This document shows positions 11,680 through 24,144 of a DNA stretch of 64,000 nt, piece after piece. The notes beneath the pieces were generated by a model. That model did no database searches, had not been told where the DNA came from, and was given only the letters and a program-made list of their open reading frames with translations. The DNA comes from Magicicada septendecula. Lineage: Eukaryota; Arthropoda; Insecta; Hemiptera; Cicadidae. How positions within the stretch are numbered: position 1 is the first letter of the stretch; every line of letters starts with the position of its first letter. The stretch spans positions 318,121,986 through 318,185,985 of the forward strand of contig CM068367.1 of assembly GCA_034769895.1 (NCBI GenBank). The letters are read 5' to 3'. The translations under genes and the position numbers were made by a program.

Positions 11680-12225
11680 GTTACGACATCACAGAACAAT
11701 CCACGTGTTTATCTAACACGTGTTACGTGTTTATCGAACGTTCCAGAGGGATCCAGAATGTAATGCGGTGGCCTACGTGACTCTCGACGCATTTGCTAGA
11801 CTGTACCAGAAGCCGGCGAACTCTGTCAAGGTCGCAATTAATTATGTCATACACACTGGCGCTAACGCGCAATATGGAATAATCTAGTAATTTGGGTGGG
11901 TATAAATACCAGTACTCAACGACGTTTAGTTCAGTTTATTGTCGGGCGATTACAATTGATTATCGGGCGATATTACTGTGTGCGTTCAAGTGGTTATTAG
12001 TGAAGTGTTTAATAATCGGGCGGGACAATTGTAATACAATTGTGTTTAATATTAGTTGACATTTTATTGCGTGTGAACAATTTTTATTTGATTTGTTGTA
12101 AGAGACTGTGTTGTTAATTACGAACTGTTTAACTGTGAAAATTAAAGCTGGTAATTAGTGACTTAATTGGTGTCTTGTATTTTGTTTCCACTGTACCTAC
12201 GACGATCAAGTAGACCGTCGTAACA
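11680..12225 (+). repeat. 5' LTR of Gypsy-2 (546 bp)
   Basis: Starts TGTTACGACATC and ends CCGTCGTAACA next to the primer-binding site. It is 19 bp longer than the 3' LTR because the motif ACGTGTTTATC.AAC is locally duplicated at about 11703-11740. Confidence 0.95.
11901..11936 (+). promoter_or_regulatory. LTR core promoter (TATA box and initiator-like site)
   Basis: TATAAATA at 11901-11908 is followed about 30 bp later by TTCAGTT (11930-11936), which fits the arthropod initiator. The same arrangement occurs in the 3' LTR at about 17353-17388 and on minus in Gypsy-1. It implies RNA starts at about 11931; not shown experimentally. Confidence 0.65.
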
Positions 12226-12245
12226 GTGGTGTCAGAACTGGGATA
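12226..12245 (+). other. primer-binding site of Gypsy-2
   Basis: GTGGTGTCAGAACTGGGATA lies directly after the LTR end and is the same as in Gypsy-1. The first base may be a spacer. Resemblance to tRNA-Leu primed elements is from memory. Confidence 0.75.
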
Positions 12246-12314
12246 GAACGGTTAACAATGGAAACAGTGGATACTTTGTACAAGACGAGGTAATTCGTAA
12301 CTAATCGGTAAACA

Positions 12315-13566
12315 ATGGTTGCCAGTCAGATGATGGACGCTTTCCAAGCGCTGCTGCGGCAGACACGGGAAGAGACAAAAGAAGAACGAAGACACGAAAC
12401 AGAGGAAGCAGAGAAAAGACGCCGACAGGAGGCGGAAGAAGCAGAAAACGACAGGATGAAAAACGTAAGCAGAAAGCAGATGACATCAAAACGTAAATTC
12501 AAGAGCAAAAACAGATGCAAGAACATACTACAGCAGAATTAAGTCTCCTACGTGGTGACGTAGGTGAATTACGAGGTGAGCTTAATAATCAGATTATCAG
12601 AATATCTGACGTAGAAGAATCCATGTCAAATAAAATAGCTGAAGTAGAAAAATCTGTCTTGAGTGTGGAAAAAGCTATGTCAACAAAAATATCTGCAGTA
12701 GAAAACTTAATGGCGAATATAAAAGAGCAAATTAAAATGAAGTTGAACAGTTCATGAAATACAACCAAACAAATTTCTGAACAGACTGTACCAATGATAA
12801 GGCAGAAAAAGACACAGAAAATAAGTCAGTAGAGAAAGTCACTATTCCTGCAGTAGGGACAGTTCATGTCAAAGCTCCAACCTTTGACGGAAGCAGTCAC
12901 TGGGCAACGTACCTCCGCCAATTTGAAGCTGCTGCATGCCCAAATAATTGGACAGAGAAAGACAAGGCTGTTTCACTCGTTCTTGCATTAAAAGGACCTG
13001 CGGCAGAATTACTACAGAAAGTGCCACCTGATAGTCAGAACACCTATGCCGAGTCGATAAAAGCTCTAGAATTACGGTATGATGATAAACATTTGCGAGA
13101 TGTGTACTGCACCCAGTTGAGAGCAAGGCGACAGCATTCCGGGGAGAGTCTTCAAGAGTTTGAAGCAAGTAGCCACAGACTAATTAGACTGGCCTATCCT
13201 GAAGCGCCAGAAGATTTTTGAACGAGTTTTGCGATACAGACATTTACTGCCGGTGTCCGAGATAACGAACTACATCAAGTGTTACGAATGGCAAGACACC
13301 AGAACAGTGCGGACGCCCTGGTACATGCTTTGCAATTTGAGGCCGCCAAATCAGCGTCTGGTTGGACAAGTCACAAAGTGCGCGCGCTAAAAGATCGCGA
13401 CGGCACAGACGATGAGGAAGAAGAACAAGGAACAGAGACTCGACGGTCGGCGCTACAGAATAAAATAAGAAATGATGGAAGACCGAAGTGTTATAGATGT
13501 GGGAAACCTGGACATCTACAACGAGATTGTCGGGTTAGAATTCAGCAGCAGGGAAACGAGCAATAG
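12315..13566 (+). pseudogene. gag: Gypsy-2 gag, frameshifted
   Basis: Begins at ATG 12315 with a Glu/Arg/Lys-rich coiled-coil part (12315-12542), shifts frame into 12515-12757, then after more breaks shows the capsid-like segment LRARRQHSGESLQEFEASSH (13021-13221). It ends with a CCHC zinc knuckle CYRCGKPGHLQRDC near 13495-13536, within the open stretch 13279-13566. Four separate reading-frame breaks make it non-coding as a whole. Region-by-region similarity to Gypsy-1 gag confirms the identity. Confidence 0.88.
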
Positions 13567-13583
13567 TCGGTACAACGGGGCGT

Positions 13584-14100
13584 GTGCTGACTAACTGGAG
13601 GAACGAAGCCCCTAGACAATACGCAATTTCTACACTACAGAAAAACAGCGGGAGCTTGGTAGTTACCGGATTCGTTCAAGAAAGGCCAACCTCGAATACA
13701 GTTGACACAAGCGCAACAGTTTCCATTGTGCGGCCCGACGTGGTGAAAGATCTCAAGCCAAGAAAGATATCTGGTGCTCTTACAGCTTGCGAACAGCTAC
13801 TGGACGCCCTGTAAAAGTGTTTGGAAAAGTGGAGATACACCTACGCCTCGGTCGACTTGAGTTTAATCATCAAGTACTGGTTGCAGACATTGTGGATGAA
13901 GCAATTCTTGGTGTGGACGTTATGAACGCATTCGGATTTATAGTCGACTTCAAAAACAATGTCTTGAGAATCGGAGGAGAAGAGGTAATGCTCTCCACAA
14001 TGACATCAGAAAAAGTGATGGACGTCATAAACCAAGTGGCCGTAACTGGTCCGCCAAACTCCGAAAAGATCATTATGGTTAGAACCGATGTAGATACTAG
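13584..14100 (+). pseudogene. Gypsy-2 protease region with altered active site
   Basis: The open stretch 13584-13814 starts MLTNWRNEAPRQYAISTLQK and contains VDTSATVSIV where Gypsy-1 has VDTGATVSFV. The essential Gly of the retropepsin triplet is thus Ser. The chain shifts frame near 13787-13814 and continues with ILGVDVMNAFGFIVDF. Confidence 0.85.
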
Positions 14101-14259
14101 GGGCAACCAGTGCTCTATATTCGAACCCCAGGTAGTCAGCACACCGGGCATACTAATTGCCAGAAGTTTAGTAAAACCTGACGAAACCGGAAATGTACCT
14201 ATTAGAGTTGCGAATACTCTGGATCAAGCTGTCACTTTACAAAGCAATACGCTCCTAGG

Positions 14260-17140
14260 CAAATTGACTCCTGTGGCCTGGGTAGCCGGAATGATGCAAC
14301 AAAGATCCAGTTGTGCTTCGGATACTTCCAAATTACAAGAAGAACTGCAGGAATTATTGAACAGATCTTCTAACGACCTCTCAAGGGGTGAGGTAAAAGA
14401 ACTCAGACGGTTTTTACATGAATTCAAAGATTCTTTTGCAGTTCGGGGACAGTCACTGGGAAGAACCTCTCTTGTACAACATCGCATCAATATAGGGGAC
14501 ACAACACCGATACGCCAACCTCATCGAAGGCCTCCATTATCTAAGCAAGAGGATATGTCTCGGTTGGTACAGGACATGTTGACAGAGGGAGTAATCGAAC
14601 CTTCGTCAAGTGCTTGGTCTTCTCCTGTAGTGCTGGTAGCGAAGAAGGATGGTGGATTGCGTTTCTGCGTAGGTCAAATAACGCTACAAAGAAAGACTGC
14701 TATCCATTACGTCGCGTTGACGATACACTCGACACGTTGTCCGGAGCACAGTGGTTTTCCACATTGGACCTGAAGAGTCGATATTGGCAAGTGGATCTTC
14801 ATCAAGAAGACAAGGAAAAGACCGCTTTCTCGAACCCAAGTGGCTTATTCCAATTTAACGTCATGCCATTTGGACTCTGTAATGCACTGCCAACATTTGA
14901 AATATTGCTGGACCTGGTACTCCGAGGACTGCCTTGTTTACTTAGACGATGTCATAGTCATCGGGAAGACTTTCAAAGACCATTTGGAAAACCTTAAGGA
15001 GGTTCTAACTAGAATTCACGGTGCCCAACTGAAGCTGAGCCCGAAGAAGTGTTCTCTATTCCAGAAGGAAGTACAGTATCTGGGCCACCTGGTTTCGGCA
15101 GCGGTTGTTAACATGGATCCTAATAAAGTAGACATCGTAAGAGACTGGCCAGTTCCGAAGAGTAAACACGAAGTTCGGAGTTTCCTTGGTTTACGCCAAT
15201 ATTACAGACGTTTTGTGAAAGGCTTCGCTACTATTGCTAAACCACTACATGAGCTAACGGAAAATAAACGAAACTTCCAGTGGTCGAGAGAGTGTGACCA
15301 AGCATTTAGGACTTTGAAGATTGCATTATGTTCGTAGCCAATTCTCGCATTTCCAGCTTCCGAAGGGAAGTACATCGTAGACACAGACGCAAGCAATACT
15401 GGTCTAGAAGCAGTTTTGTCTCAAGTGCAAATAGGTGAAGAACGAGTAATAGCGTATTACAGCAAGACACTTTCTAAACCGGAGATAAATTATTACGTTA
15501 CAAGGAGATAGTTACTGGCAATCGTCCGAGCGTTGGAGCACTTCCATAAATACCTCTATGGAAGAAAGTTTTCACTACGTACCGACCATGCCGCGCTTCC
15601 ATGGCTCTTGAGATTTAAAAATCCGGAAGGACAGTTGGCAAGGTGGGTTGAACGTCTGCAAGAGTACAACTTCAAGGAACAACATCGACGGGGGCGCCTG
15701 CATGGTAATGCAGATGGCTTATCAAGAAAGACCGTGCCCGGAAGACTTCCGACATTGCCACAGAAAAGAAGAACAAAACTCAAGCGAACATGTTCAAACC
15801 ATCACTGTAGATTTCCTGGCAGACGGCTGGACAACACAAAACTGTCGACAAGAACAAATGACTGATCAAGACATTGGACCGATCTTGACAGCAAAAGAGT
15901 AAGGTCGCCGCCCGAATTGGCAAGATATCTGCCATGGTTCCGAAGTGCTGAAGGGCTACTGGGCACAATGGGTGGGAATCTCTCACCTTAGAAAACGGCT
16001 TGGGAAAGTGCAGATGGACGAGACGTGGTCATGCAGTTGATAGTTCCCCGAAGTAAAGTGCAGTCTGTTTTGAAGGAGATGCATGATGGAACATCTGGAG
16101 GCCATCTTGGCGTTAACAAAACCCTTGACAAAATACGGAAGCGATTCTATTGGCTTCATCTTCGCCACGACCTAGAGGAACGGGTTCGGACGTGTTAAAT
16201 ATGTGCTGCAAGCAATGGCCCACAAACCAGAAGCAGGGGAAAAATGAGACAGTATAACTTTGGAGTGCCTTTCGAGAGATTTGCCATAGAGATTGCTGGA
16301 CCACTCCCAGTTACTGACGATGGAAACCGGTACATCATGGTTGTAGGTGACTACAACTAAGTGGGTGGAAGCCTACGCAATTCCAAATCAGGAGGTTACC
16401 ACTGTGGCAAAGCAGTTAGTTCACAACTTCTGTTGCCGTTATGGAGCCCCTATGGAAATCCATACGGATCAAGGGAGAAATTTCGAATCAGGAGTGTTTA
16501 AAGAATTATGCCGTCTGCTCGGAATTCGAAAGACTAGGACAACGCCTCTGCATCCTCAGTCGGACGGGATGGTTGAGAGATTCAATAGGACACTTGAGCA
16601 CCATCTTTCGAAGGTTGTTGACGAGAACCAAACAGACTGGGACCAACGTATACCACTATTCCGCATGGCGTATAGATCATCAGTACACGACACAACCGGA
16701 ATGACTCCAGCAAAATTGGTGTTTGGGCGGGAGATTCGTCTTCCTGGGGACTTAATGTTCGGATCACCTGAGACTCAGTCCTAAGAGCCACAAAACTATT
16801 CCTCGCAATTAGAAAACTAACTGCGAGAAATGAATCGCTTGATAAGAGGACGGCTGAAGATAGCCAGTGATAAAATGAAAACTCGGTATGACATTCGCAG
16901 CAATAGTGTGGGTTTCCAAGAAGGAGATCAGGTCTGGTTGTTCAACCCAAAGCGCCGTCGTGGTCGCTCACCTAAGCTTCAGTCTAACTGGAAAGGACCC
17001 TATACTGTGAAAAAAAAGAATCAACGATATTGTTTATCGGATTCAACAGGAAAGTCAGAGAAATTTCAAGGTCGTCCACCTAGATCGCCTGGCTAAATAT
17101 TACTTCAGAGACGGTTTGCCAGTTCGTGACGAACAGGTTT
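14260..17140 (+). pseudogene. pol: Gypsy-2 pol: reverse transcriptase, RNase H, integrase (broken)
   Basis: The order is RT (AKKDGGLRFCVGQITL; then after a 30-odd-bp deletion FSTLDLKSRYWQVDL; frameshift; LVYLDDVIVIGK near 14940-14975), RNase H (YIVDTDASNTGLEAVLSQ; RTDHAALPWLLRF) and integrase (FAIEIAGPLPVTDDGN near 16270; second Asp in HTDQGRNFES; Glu in DGMVERFNRT; tail to the TAA at 17138-17140). The deletion at about 14685 lies between two AACG-type short repeats that are both still present in Gypsy-1. The VGQIT segment, the Glu in place of the first integrase Asp and the stop after VVGDYN are the same in both copies. Confidence 0.9.
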
Positions 17141-17152
17141 AAGAAGAGGCAG

Positions 17153-17679
17153 TGTTACGACATCACAGAACAATTTACGTGTTTATCGAACGTTCCAGAG
17201 GGATCTGGAATGTAATGCGGTGGCCTTCGTGACTCTCGACGCATTTGCTAGACTGTACCAGAAGCAGGGCGAAATGTGACAAGGCCGCAATTAATTATGT
17301 CATACACACTGGCGCTAACGCGCAGCATGAAATAATCTAGTAATTTGGGTGGGTATAAATACCAGTACTCAACGACGTTTAGTTCAGTTTATTGTCGGGC
17401 GATTACAAGTGATTATCGGGCGATATTACTGTGTGCGTTCAAGTGGTTATTAGTGAAGTGTTTAATAATCGGGCGGGACAATTGTAATACAATTGTGTTT
17501 AATATTAGTGGACATTTTATTGCGTGTGAACAATTTTTATTTGATTTGTTGTAAGAGACTGTGACTGTTAATTACGAACTGTTTAACTGTGAAAATTAAA
17601 GCTGGTAATTAGTGACTTAATTGGTGTCTTGTATTTTGTTTCCACTGTACCTACGACGATCAAGTAGACCGTCGTAACA
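17153..17679 (+). repeat. 3' LTR of Gypsy-2 (527 bp)
   Basis: Preceded by the purine-rich AAGAAGAGGCAG (17141-17152). Ends GTCGTAACA at 17679, followed by the ATAT target duplication. Confidence 0.95.
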
Positions 17680-17683
17680 ATAT

Positions 17684-18926
<1,243 letters not shown>

Positions 18927-19127
18927 CTACGACATCATTAAACAAATGTGTAGCCTTAATTTAGTATAAACTTACAGTATATTTAGCCTAGACTTGACAT
19001 TGCACACAATTCAAAAGCTACATATGTATCATGTTTTACATGAAAGTAATGTGTACAGAACAAGGGCAAAACAATCAACACCACTAAATATGTCAATGCT
19101 ACTTGATAAAAAACTCTGTAAATTATA

Positions 19128-19986
19128 CGAGGGTCAGTTGAAAAGTTCGCAGAGCGATATCATAGTTTAGGGGTAGAACTAAAAGTACTATTAATTTCCA
19201 AATCTTTCTACCAATTTCAAAGTAGTCTATCAAATGTTAGAAATTTACATGCATGCATGTTTCAAAAATAGACAAAATCAAACATCGTGCTGTGATTGAA
19301 TTCTTTGTTAAAACCGGTCTAGCGTCAATTGAAATTCACAATCGAGGAGGTAAGGAGATGCTGCACCTTCAAAAACAATAGTTGTAAGTGGGTTCTTGGG
19401 TTAAACATGATGGTATGAGTGTTGGAGATGGTCCTCGCATGGACAACCCCAGATATCTGGGGAAAAAGTGAAACAACCTCAGATATCATTTAAAAAAAAT
19501 GTCGTACACAGTGTTGGGAGACCGGCGATTGAGAGAGGATGACATCTGATATCGTACGTATTTCACGTTACCTTGTTTATCATATTTTAAGTCAAGAACT
19601 CAGTGTGAAAAATCTTTGTGCAACCTGGGTGCTGCATTTGGAGTTTGTTGCACTTTTGGGGCGATCATCTTAAGAGTTTGTATGACCACGTTTAAACTCG
19701 AATGCCCACATTTGAAGGTGTAGCGTTTCCTAATACAATTGTCATTTCGCTTTAAATTTCTTTTGGCGCTAGACCATTTTTAACAAAGAATTCGTGATTT
19801 TGTCCGCTTTTCAAAACACGTGTGACACGTGAATTTCAAACAGCCAGTAAACAATGAATAAATTGACAAATAGATTTGAAAATTAACAAGTGTGTACACA
19901 AAATACGAATCTTACGATACACAAAAAAGTTTAGTTCTACCGCTAAGTTAAAGATGTCTCTCCGCAAACTTTTCAACTGGCCCTCG
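19128..19986 (+). mobile_element. mariner-type transposon, internally deleted
   Basis: Imperfect terminal inverted repeats of about 60 bp start CGAGGGTCAGTTGAAAAG on the left and, reversed, CGAGGGCCAGTTGAAAAG on the right, flanked by TA on both sides (19126-19127, 19987-19988). Inside, plus strand, are decayed mariner transposase pieces: HRAVIEFFVKTGLASIEIHN near 19285-19345 and GDAAPSKTIV near 19357. The rest is shuffled by frameshifts and the element is shorter than the usual 1.3 kb. It sits in AKR-A intron 1. Confidence 0.85.
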
Positions 19987-19988
19987 TA

Positions 19989-21000
19989 GTTTGAAGGCAG
20001 TTTTTAATACTCCACTGTATGCCTATCAATTTACAGAACACGAATGATACAGCTTTAACAATATTTGTGCTCATTAATTGTATAGTTAATAATATTGGTA
20101 TTACAACATTTTTGGTGTAACAATCAAGACTTATTATCGGTATTGTTGTCACCAAATATTTTACTAATTAAAAGCTTTACAATTACAGAATCATGTAATT
20201 ACATCAAGTGTAGTTAATTTTCAGTTACTTTGTGTTTACATGAATGATTTAGGGAGTACAAATAAAATATAATTAACTGGTTTCAAATAATTTCTGTATT
20301 AATTGAACAATTGAGTTTTCTAATGAAGTTAATTTTTATATATATTGTCAGTACAACACTTATGACTGGTACTGTTACAAGTAAGACTTGCACCTAATCA
20401 AATGTCCTTAGTTACCCCCAAAATCAATAATGAAGTATCCTCACCCTTACTACCACACGTAGGCTGGCTTTGCCGGATGAAACCGTTTAGCTTCTGATAG
20501 GCTATAGACCTCAAAGCTTGAGTTTCCACAAGATTGTGCCTTGACTTACTTGAGAAAACTGACAGTCCTGACCACAGGACCACATTGACAGTGGTTGACA
20601 GCCTACATTGAACACGGCCTCTCAGCTATGCCATCCTGGTTCTGTGGATGAACATAGACATCATGCTTGCAGCCGTGATAGAGTTCTCACAACAGAGGAG
20701 CAAAACTGGTGTGACATAAACAAATTACTTCCCAACCTACATACATTAGTATGCTCAATACTGTTGCATTTTGGTTCCAGAATATGAGGTTATATTTATG
20801 ACTGCTATTTATTTATCAAAGCGATGTGAAATGTGCGTGTTTGTTCTAAAGGAAGAAGTATAAAATTAGTCTAAAAACATTTTTCAATACGTGTGGACTA
20901 TGCAATGAATATTTTTGTTTTCCAAGCGATGATTGTCATATGCAGACAATGTATTATGTGCAATGTATGCCGCCTGAAAACTCTCAGCACAGCAGTACTG
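19989..21000 (-). other. AKR-A intron 1, unassigned part
   Basis: AT-rich sequence with no supported gene. Between about 20400 and 20760 base composition becomes more even and may belong to an unrecognised repeat; the open stretch 20398-20583 has no family features. Confidence 0.5.
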
Positions 21001-21590
21001 TAGACGTGGGGTCGCACAGTGGTGCAGCAAGCAACCTAAACTAATAACAAAAGGTTACTGCATTGCTTGTAAGGCACAATGGTAATGCAGCAAAACCGTC
21101 TCAATTACCCTGTGGTATGGGCCCTGGTATATGTGTGGTTACGCTTCGCTCAAGGTGGCCGCATCCTATCGCTTACGTCAGTATGGCTTTACGCTTCCGT
21201 GGATAAACTCCAAGAGAAACCATAGAGTTGTCGCCTCAGGAGTGAGGGCTCACAGCGATGCAGCGGATCCTGACCAGCCAGGAAAGACCCTGTTACGTCG
21301 TATCGGGCGAACCCAGGCTTCCGAAAAGATACACTAGTCTCGTATCCTTTCGCTTACCGCGGCTCTGGTGACGGGATCGTATGGGACGCCGCGGACGTTA
21401 AGAACTGGCTGCGGCCTATCGCAAACGGGACTGCTAAACTTCAGGGGCCGTACACTCAGATATGGGAGCGTGCCGTGGTGTAAACCCCGTACTACACGAC
21501 TTTGTGCTCATCGGGGTAAAATCTGAACAGTGAAACCAATTTGGGCGCACGACTTCCCGCAATCCCGGTCAAACGTAGCGTACATTATAA
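21000..21590. other. GC-rich block inside AKR-A intron 1, origin unknown
   Basis: About 590 bp of clearly higher GC and many CpG, between AT-rich flanks. The word CGCTTACGTCAG/TACGCTTCCG/TTCGCTTACCGCGG recurs in variants near 21171-21360. One plus open stretch (21131-21337, 68 codons) has no recognisable motif. It could be part of a repeat or a CpG-rich regulatory element; I cannot name it. Confidence 0.45.
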
Positions 21591-21829
21591 AACCATAAAT
21601 GTTTCTTCACAATTATATAGAACCTATAGCTTTACAGCTATATATATACGAATATTTAATATATAATAGTAGCAAAACATAAAAAAAGTGTAGAATCACG
21701 AGTTTTTAAATAACTGATTACAACAATGCAGTTTATAGTAAATTGTAATTTATAGTAAACAGTGCCCTATTTGATAATTTGCATAATAACAATTTTTATA
21801 TTTTGTAATACTGTTATGCATAATAGTAC

Positions 21830-22284
21830 TTGGGGGGGTATTAACGGGGGACGAAAGGGCCCGGACCCCCCTCCAAAGGTCGAAAAAGTTGACGAATTTT
21901 GTTAATCTCTCAATTTTTAGGCTGTGTACGTAGTAGTAGTAACTCTTTTTTTAAAATATAGAAACAGGTTTATTACACACCATTAGCGTATACGTTTGAA
22001 ATATGAAATATAAGAAAATCAGTTCAGTCAATAAGTAGCCTATCTTGTAAACAATGTTTCAATAACGCGTATTTTAATTTGTTACTGTTTACTTTATTAC
22101 TTGTTATTTAGTTAATTACTGTTTACTTTAATGGGATTGATCTCAGCCACTTTAAAGATAGTCTTAACTTGACTGATTGATTAGTAAAGACGTCTTAACT
22201 GTGATTAGTCTTAACTTGTTTTTTTTCTTTTGTATGAAGTTGACCCGACCCCGGACCCCCCCCTGGCATCTTGACACACCACTG
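21830..22284. mobile_element. possible non-autonomous hAT-like element (MITE), 455 bp
   Basis: The right end read on minus starts CAGTGGTGTGTCAAGATGCC followed by a G run. The left end starts TTGGGGGGGTATTAACGG and carries GGGCCCGGACCCCCC. Near-identical 8-mers flank it (AATAGTAC at 21822-21829, AAGAGTAC at 22285-22292), fitting the 8-bp target duplication of hAT elements. The termini pair poorly, so the call is tentative. It ends only 65 bp from AKR-A exon 1. Confidence 0.45.
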
Positions 22285-22349
22285 AAGAGTACTACTGTTT
22301 TCATAAATACTACTGTTTACATTCATAAACGATATCTGTACCAACTTAC

Positions 22350-22430
22350 TTGCAGTGTTCCTAATCCAATAACAGGCATTTTCATTCCCGGAACGATTAA
22401 GGTCGAAGTTTTATTCAGTTTATTGGACAT
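22350..22430 (-). CDS. AKR-A exon 1 with start codon
   Basis: 81 bp on minus, from ATG at 22428-22430 to the donor GTAAGT after CTGCAA at 22350. It encodes MSNKLNKTSTLIVPGMKMPV then IGLGTLQ. The stretch MKMPVIGLGT is the typical first beta strand and glycine turn of aldo-keto reductases. The start is chosen because an in-frame TAG lies 51 nt upstream (22479-22481) with no other ATG between. Exon 2 begins SQDQELE, which completes the usual sequence after the GLGT turn. Together exons 1-4 give 234 complete codons. Confidence 0.9.
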
Positions 22431-23620
22431 GCTTAATACGTTCTTTTTATTAAGTGTAATTAATTGTTCATCAGTGAACTAATATTAAATCCAAAACAAG
22501 GGATCAGAAAAAGTGTCTTTCTTTAAGGCGTAACAGACACTACAAACAGTATAGTTCCGATTGATTTTGTTCGTATACTGGGAAGTGAAGTGCCTTGTTT
22601 GTCTCATCAACCCAATTGGTCAACACCCAGCGTATCCTACTTGTTATTGTTCACACTAGATCGCAGTGCGTTGCCAAGATAATGCGGTTTTTGAACAAGT
22701 GATATTATCATTCGTTATGAATCAGTACTAAATATACCGTATTTGTTTTCTAATCTTACTCGTGATGTATTTATTCGTGTATTTCACAATGGTTTGTAAG
22801 CTGATACAACGAAAAAAAAAATCACTGAAATCTACACGCTGTAGATTGTTAAATCTGTTATCTTATATATGGATAATATTATGTCACTTTCCGAATTAAA
22901 CAACAGGTGTACAAATATTTTTTATAATGGAATCATGTTATATAAATACACATATAAATCACACGTTATATACACCATTTTATTATTCAGCGATTTTATG
23001 CCGTATTTCAGCGTATACTTTATTACATGGTCTCTTGAAACAGAAACATATAGTTCATCATCAGTATTGTAGATTAGATAAATGAAGCTATTCCGACTTA
23101 CAGTACATCGCTTTCTTGGCTGCCTTCTGGGTGGAATTATTTGCTTCATAATTCTACAGTTGTCAGTGCTCTATCGTTATTTATATTCACTTCATTGGTG
23201 GCTTGTAGGTAAACTTATTAGTTGTTCTGCATGAAATTAAATAAACAAATTAATAAATGATACGAATTTTGAAATGAAGTTTCTTTTACATTTTCCAGCC
23301 CTTACTCGTTTTATGTTAACATTGTTGTCCAATTTGTTATAAAATATTATCTTTAAAATAAAGATACATTTTAGCGTTAAGAAATTTACAGTGTCACAGG
23401 ATAGGCCTAACGTTCTGAACGTTATCATAGACCTGATGATTGATTTTGAACAGTCGCTTAGAGATGCGCAATGGACAAATCTAGTTGCGAGTCTAACAAA
23501 GTATTCATTGGCTTGCACATGCGCACAGCAGTCTTGTTCAGAGTTTCGTTGTGTGAACATCAGCTGCACCAAGGCTGGCGAGAACACTGGAAGCATGTGT
23601 TCTGCAGCGACAGTTCTGCA
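22431..23620. other. upstream region of AKR-A
   Basis: Should contain the AKR-A 5' UTR and promoter (minus strand), but I see no convincing TATA box. Open stretches at 22869-23072, 23237-23596 and 23391-23627 overlap on opposite strands and show no family features, so they are not called as genes. Confidence 0.5.
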
Positions 23621-23730
23621 GTGGTAGAGAGCATGGCCCCCACAAGGGGGGGGCTGACGGGGCTCTAGCCTGGGGGCCCGGGATTAGGGGGGCCCGGGAT
23701 TAGGGGGGGGGGCCGGCGTGGTGGGTCGGA
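23620..23730. repeat. G-rich repeat, possible outer end of the hAT element
   Basis: Contains GGCCCCCACAAGGGGGGG and two tandem copies of GGGGGGCCCGGGATTA. A related segment, reversed, is at 29636-29700, after the hAT pseudogene: both share CATGGCCCCCACA. This may mark the two ends of one hAT transposon, later split by the solo LTR. Confidence 0.4.
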
Positions 23731-23858
23731 TAGCTAAGTGAGATGAACAGAAGACAAAAAGCGACTTCTTTATAAAATACTAGCTTTTTCCCGCGGCTTC
23801 ACCCGCGTGGACATGAATACGCTTTAATTTCATTATTGTCAGTGGAAGAATTAATTAA

Positions 23859-24144
23859 CCCTTTCGCCGCGTAATTCGACTGTAGTCGAATAAATTTGTC
23901 TCCGTTCGCTGAGCAATTTGCCTATAGTCCACATCGTTTAAAAAACGTCTCCGTTTGCTGCGGTATTCGACAACATTGTCCGTATGGTATGACATCGTTA
24001 GAAATGCTTTGTGATTAGTGCTGCCCTCTCTGGAAGCCTTGAAAAGTAACAAAAACAGCTGATGTTTGCCTATACAATGCATGTTTACTTACGAATGTTT
24101 ACGGTATGTGAATATCTGTGGGATAAACTCTGCTGAATGTTTAT
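23859..24144. mobile_element. possible piggyBac-like left end, interrupted by the solo LTR
   Basis: TTAA (23855-23858) followed by CCCTTTCGCCGCGTAATTCG resembles the start of piggyBac-type elements (TTAA target, CCC terminus). A minus open stretch (23855-24082) has no recognised motif. No matching right end was found, so the call rests on the terminus only. Confidence 0.35.

Larger units (their letters stand above)
11680..17679 (+). mobile_element. Ty3/gypsy retrotransposon copy 2 (Gypsy-2), complete, inside AKR-A intron 2
   Basis: A 6.0-kb LTR element on plus, opposite to the host gene. LTRs at 11680-12225 and 17153-17679 start TGTTACGAC and end GTCGTAACA, forming a 9-bp inverted terminus. 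A 4-bp direct repeat ATAT flanks it (11676-11679 and 17680-17683). It has a primer-binding site, gag with zinc knuckle, protease, reverse transcriptase, RNase H and integrase, all with frameshifts or stops. By eye the two LTRs differ by about 3% plus a 19-bp indel, so the insertion is older than elements L and E. Both splice sites of intron 2 are untouched. Confidence 0.97.

Noticed and set aside
22869..23149. Overlapping open frames on both strands
   Set aside because: AT-rich shadows without motifs; neither has a recognisable start or domain.
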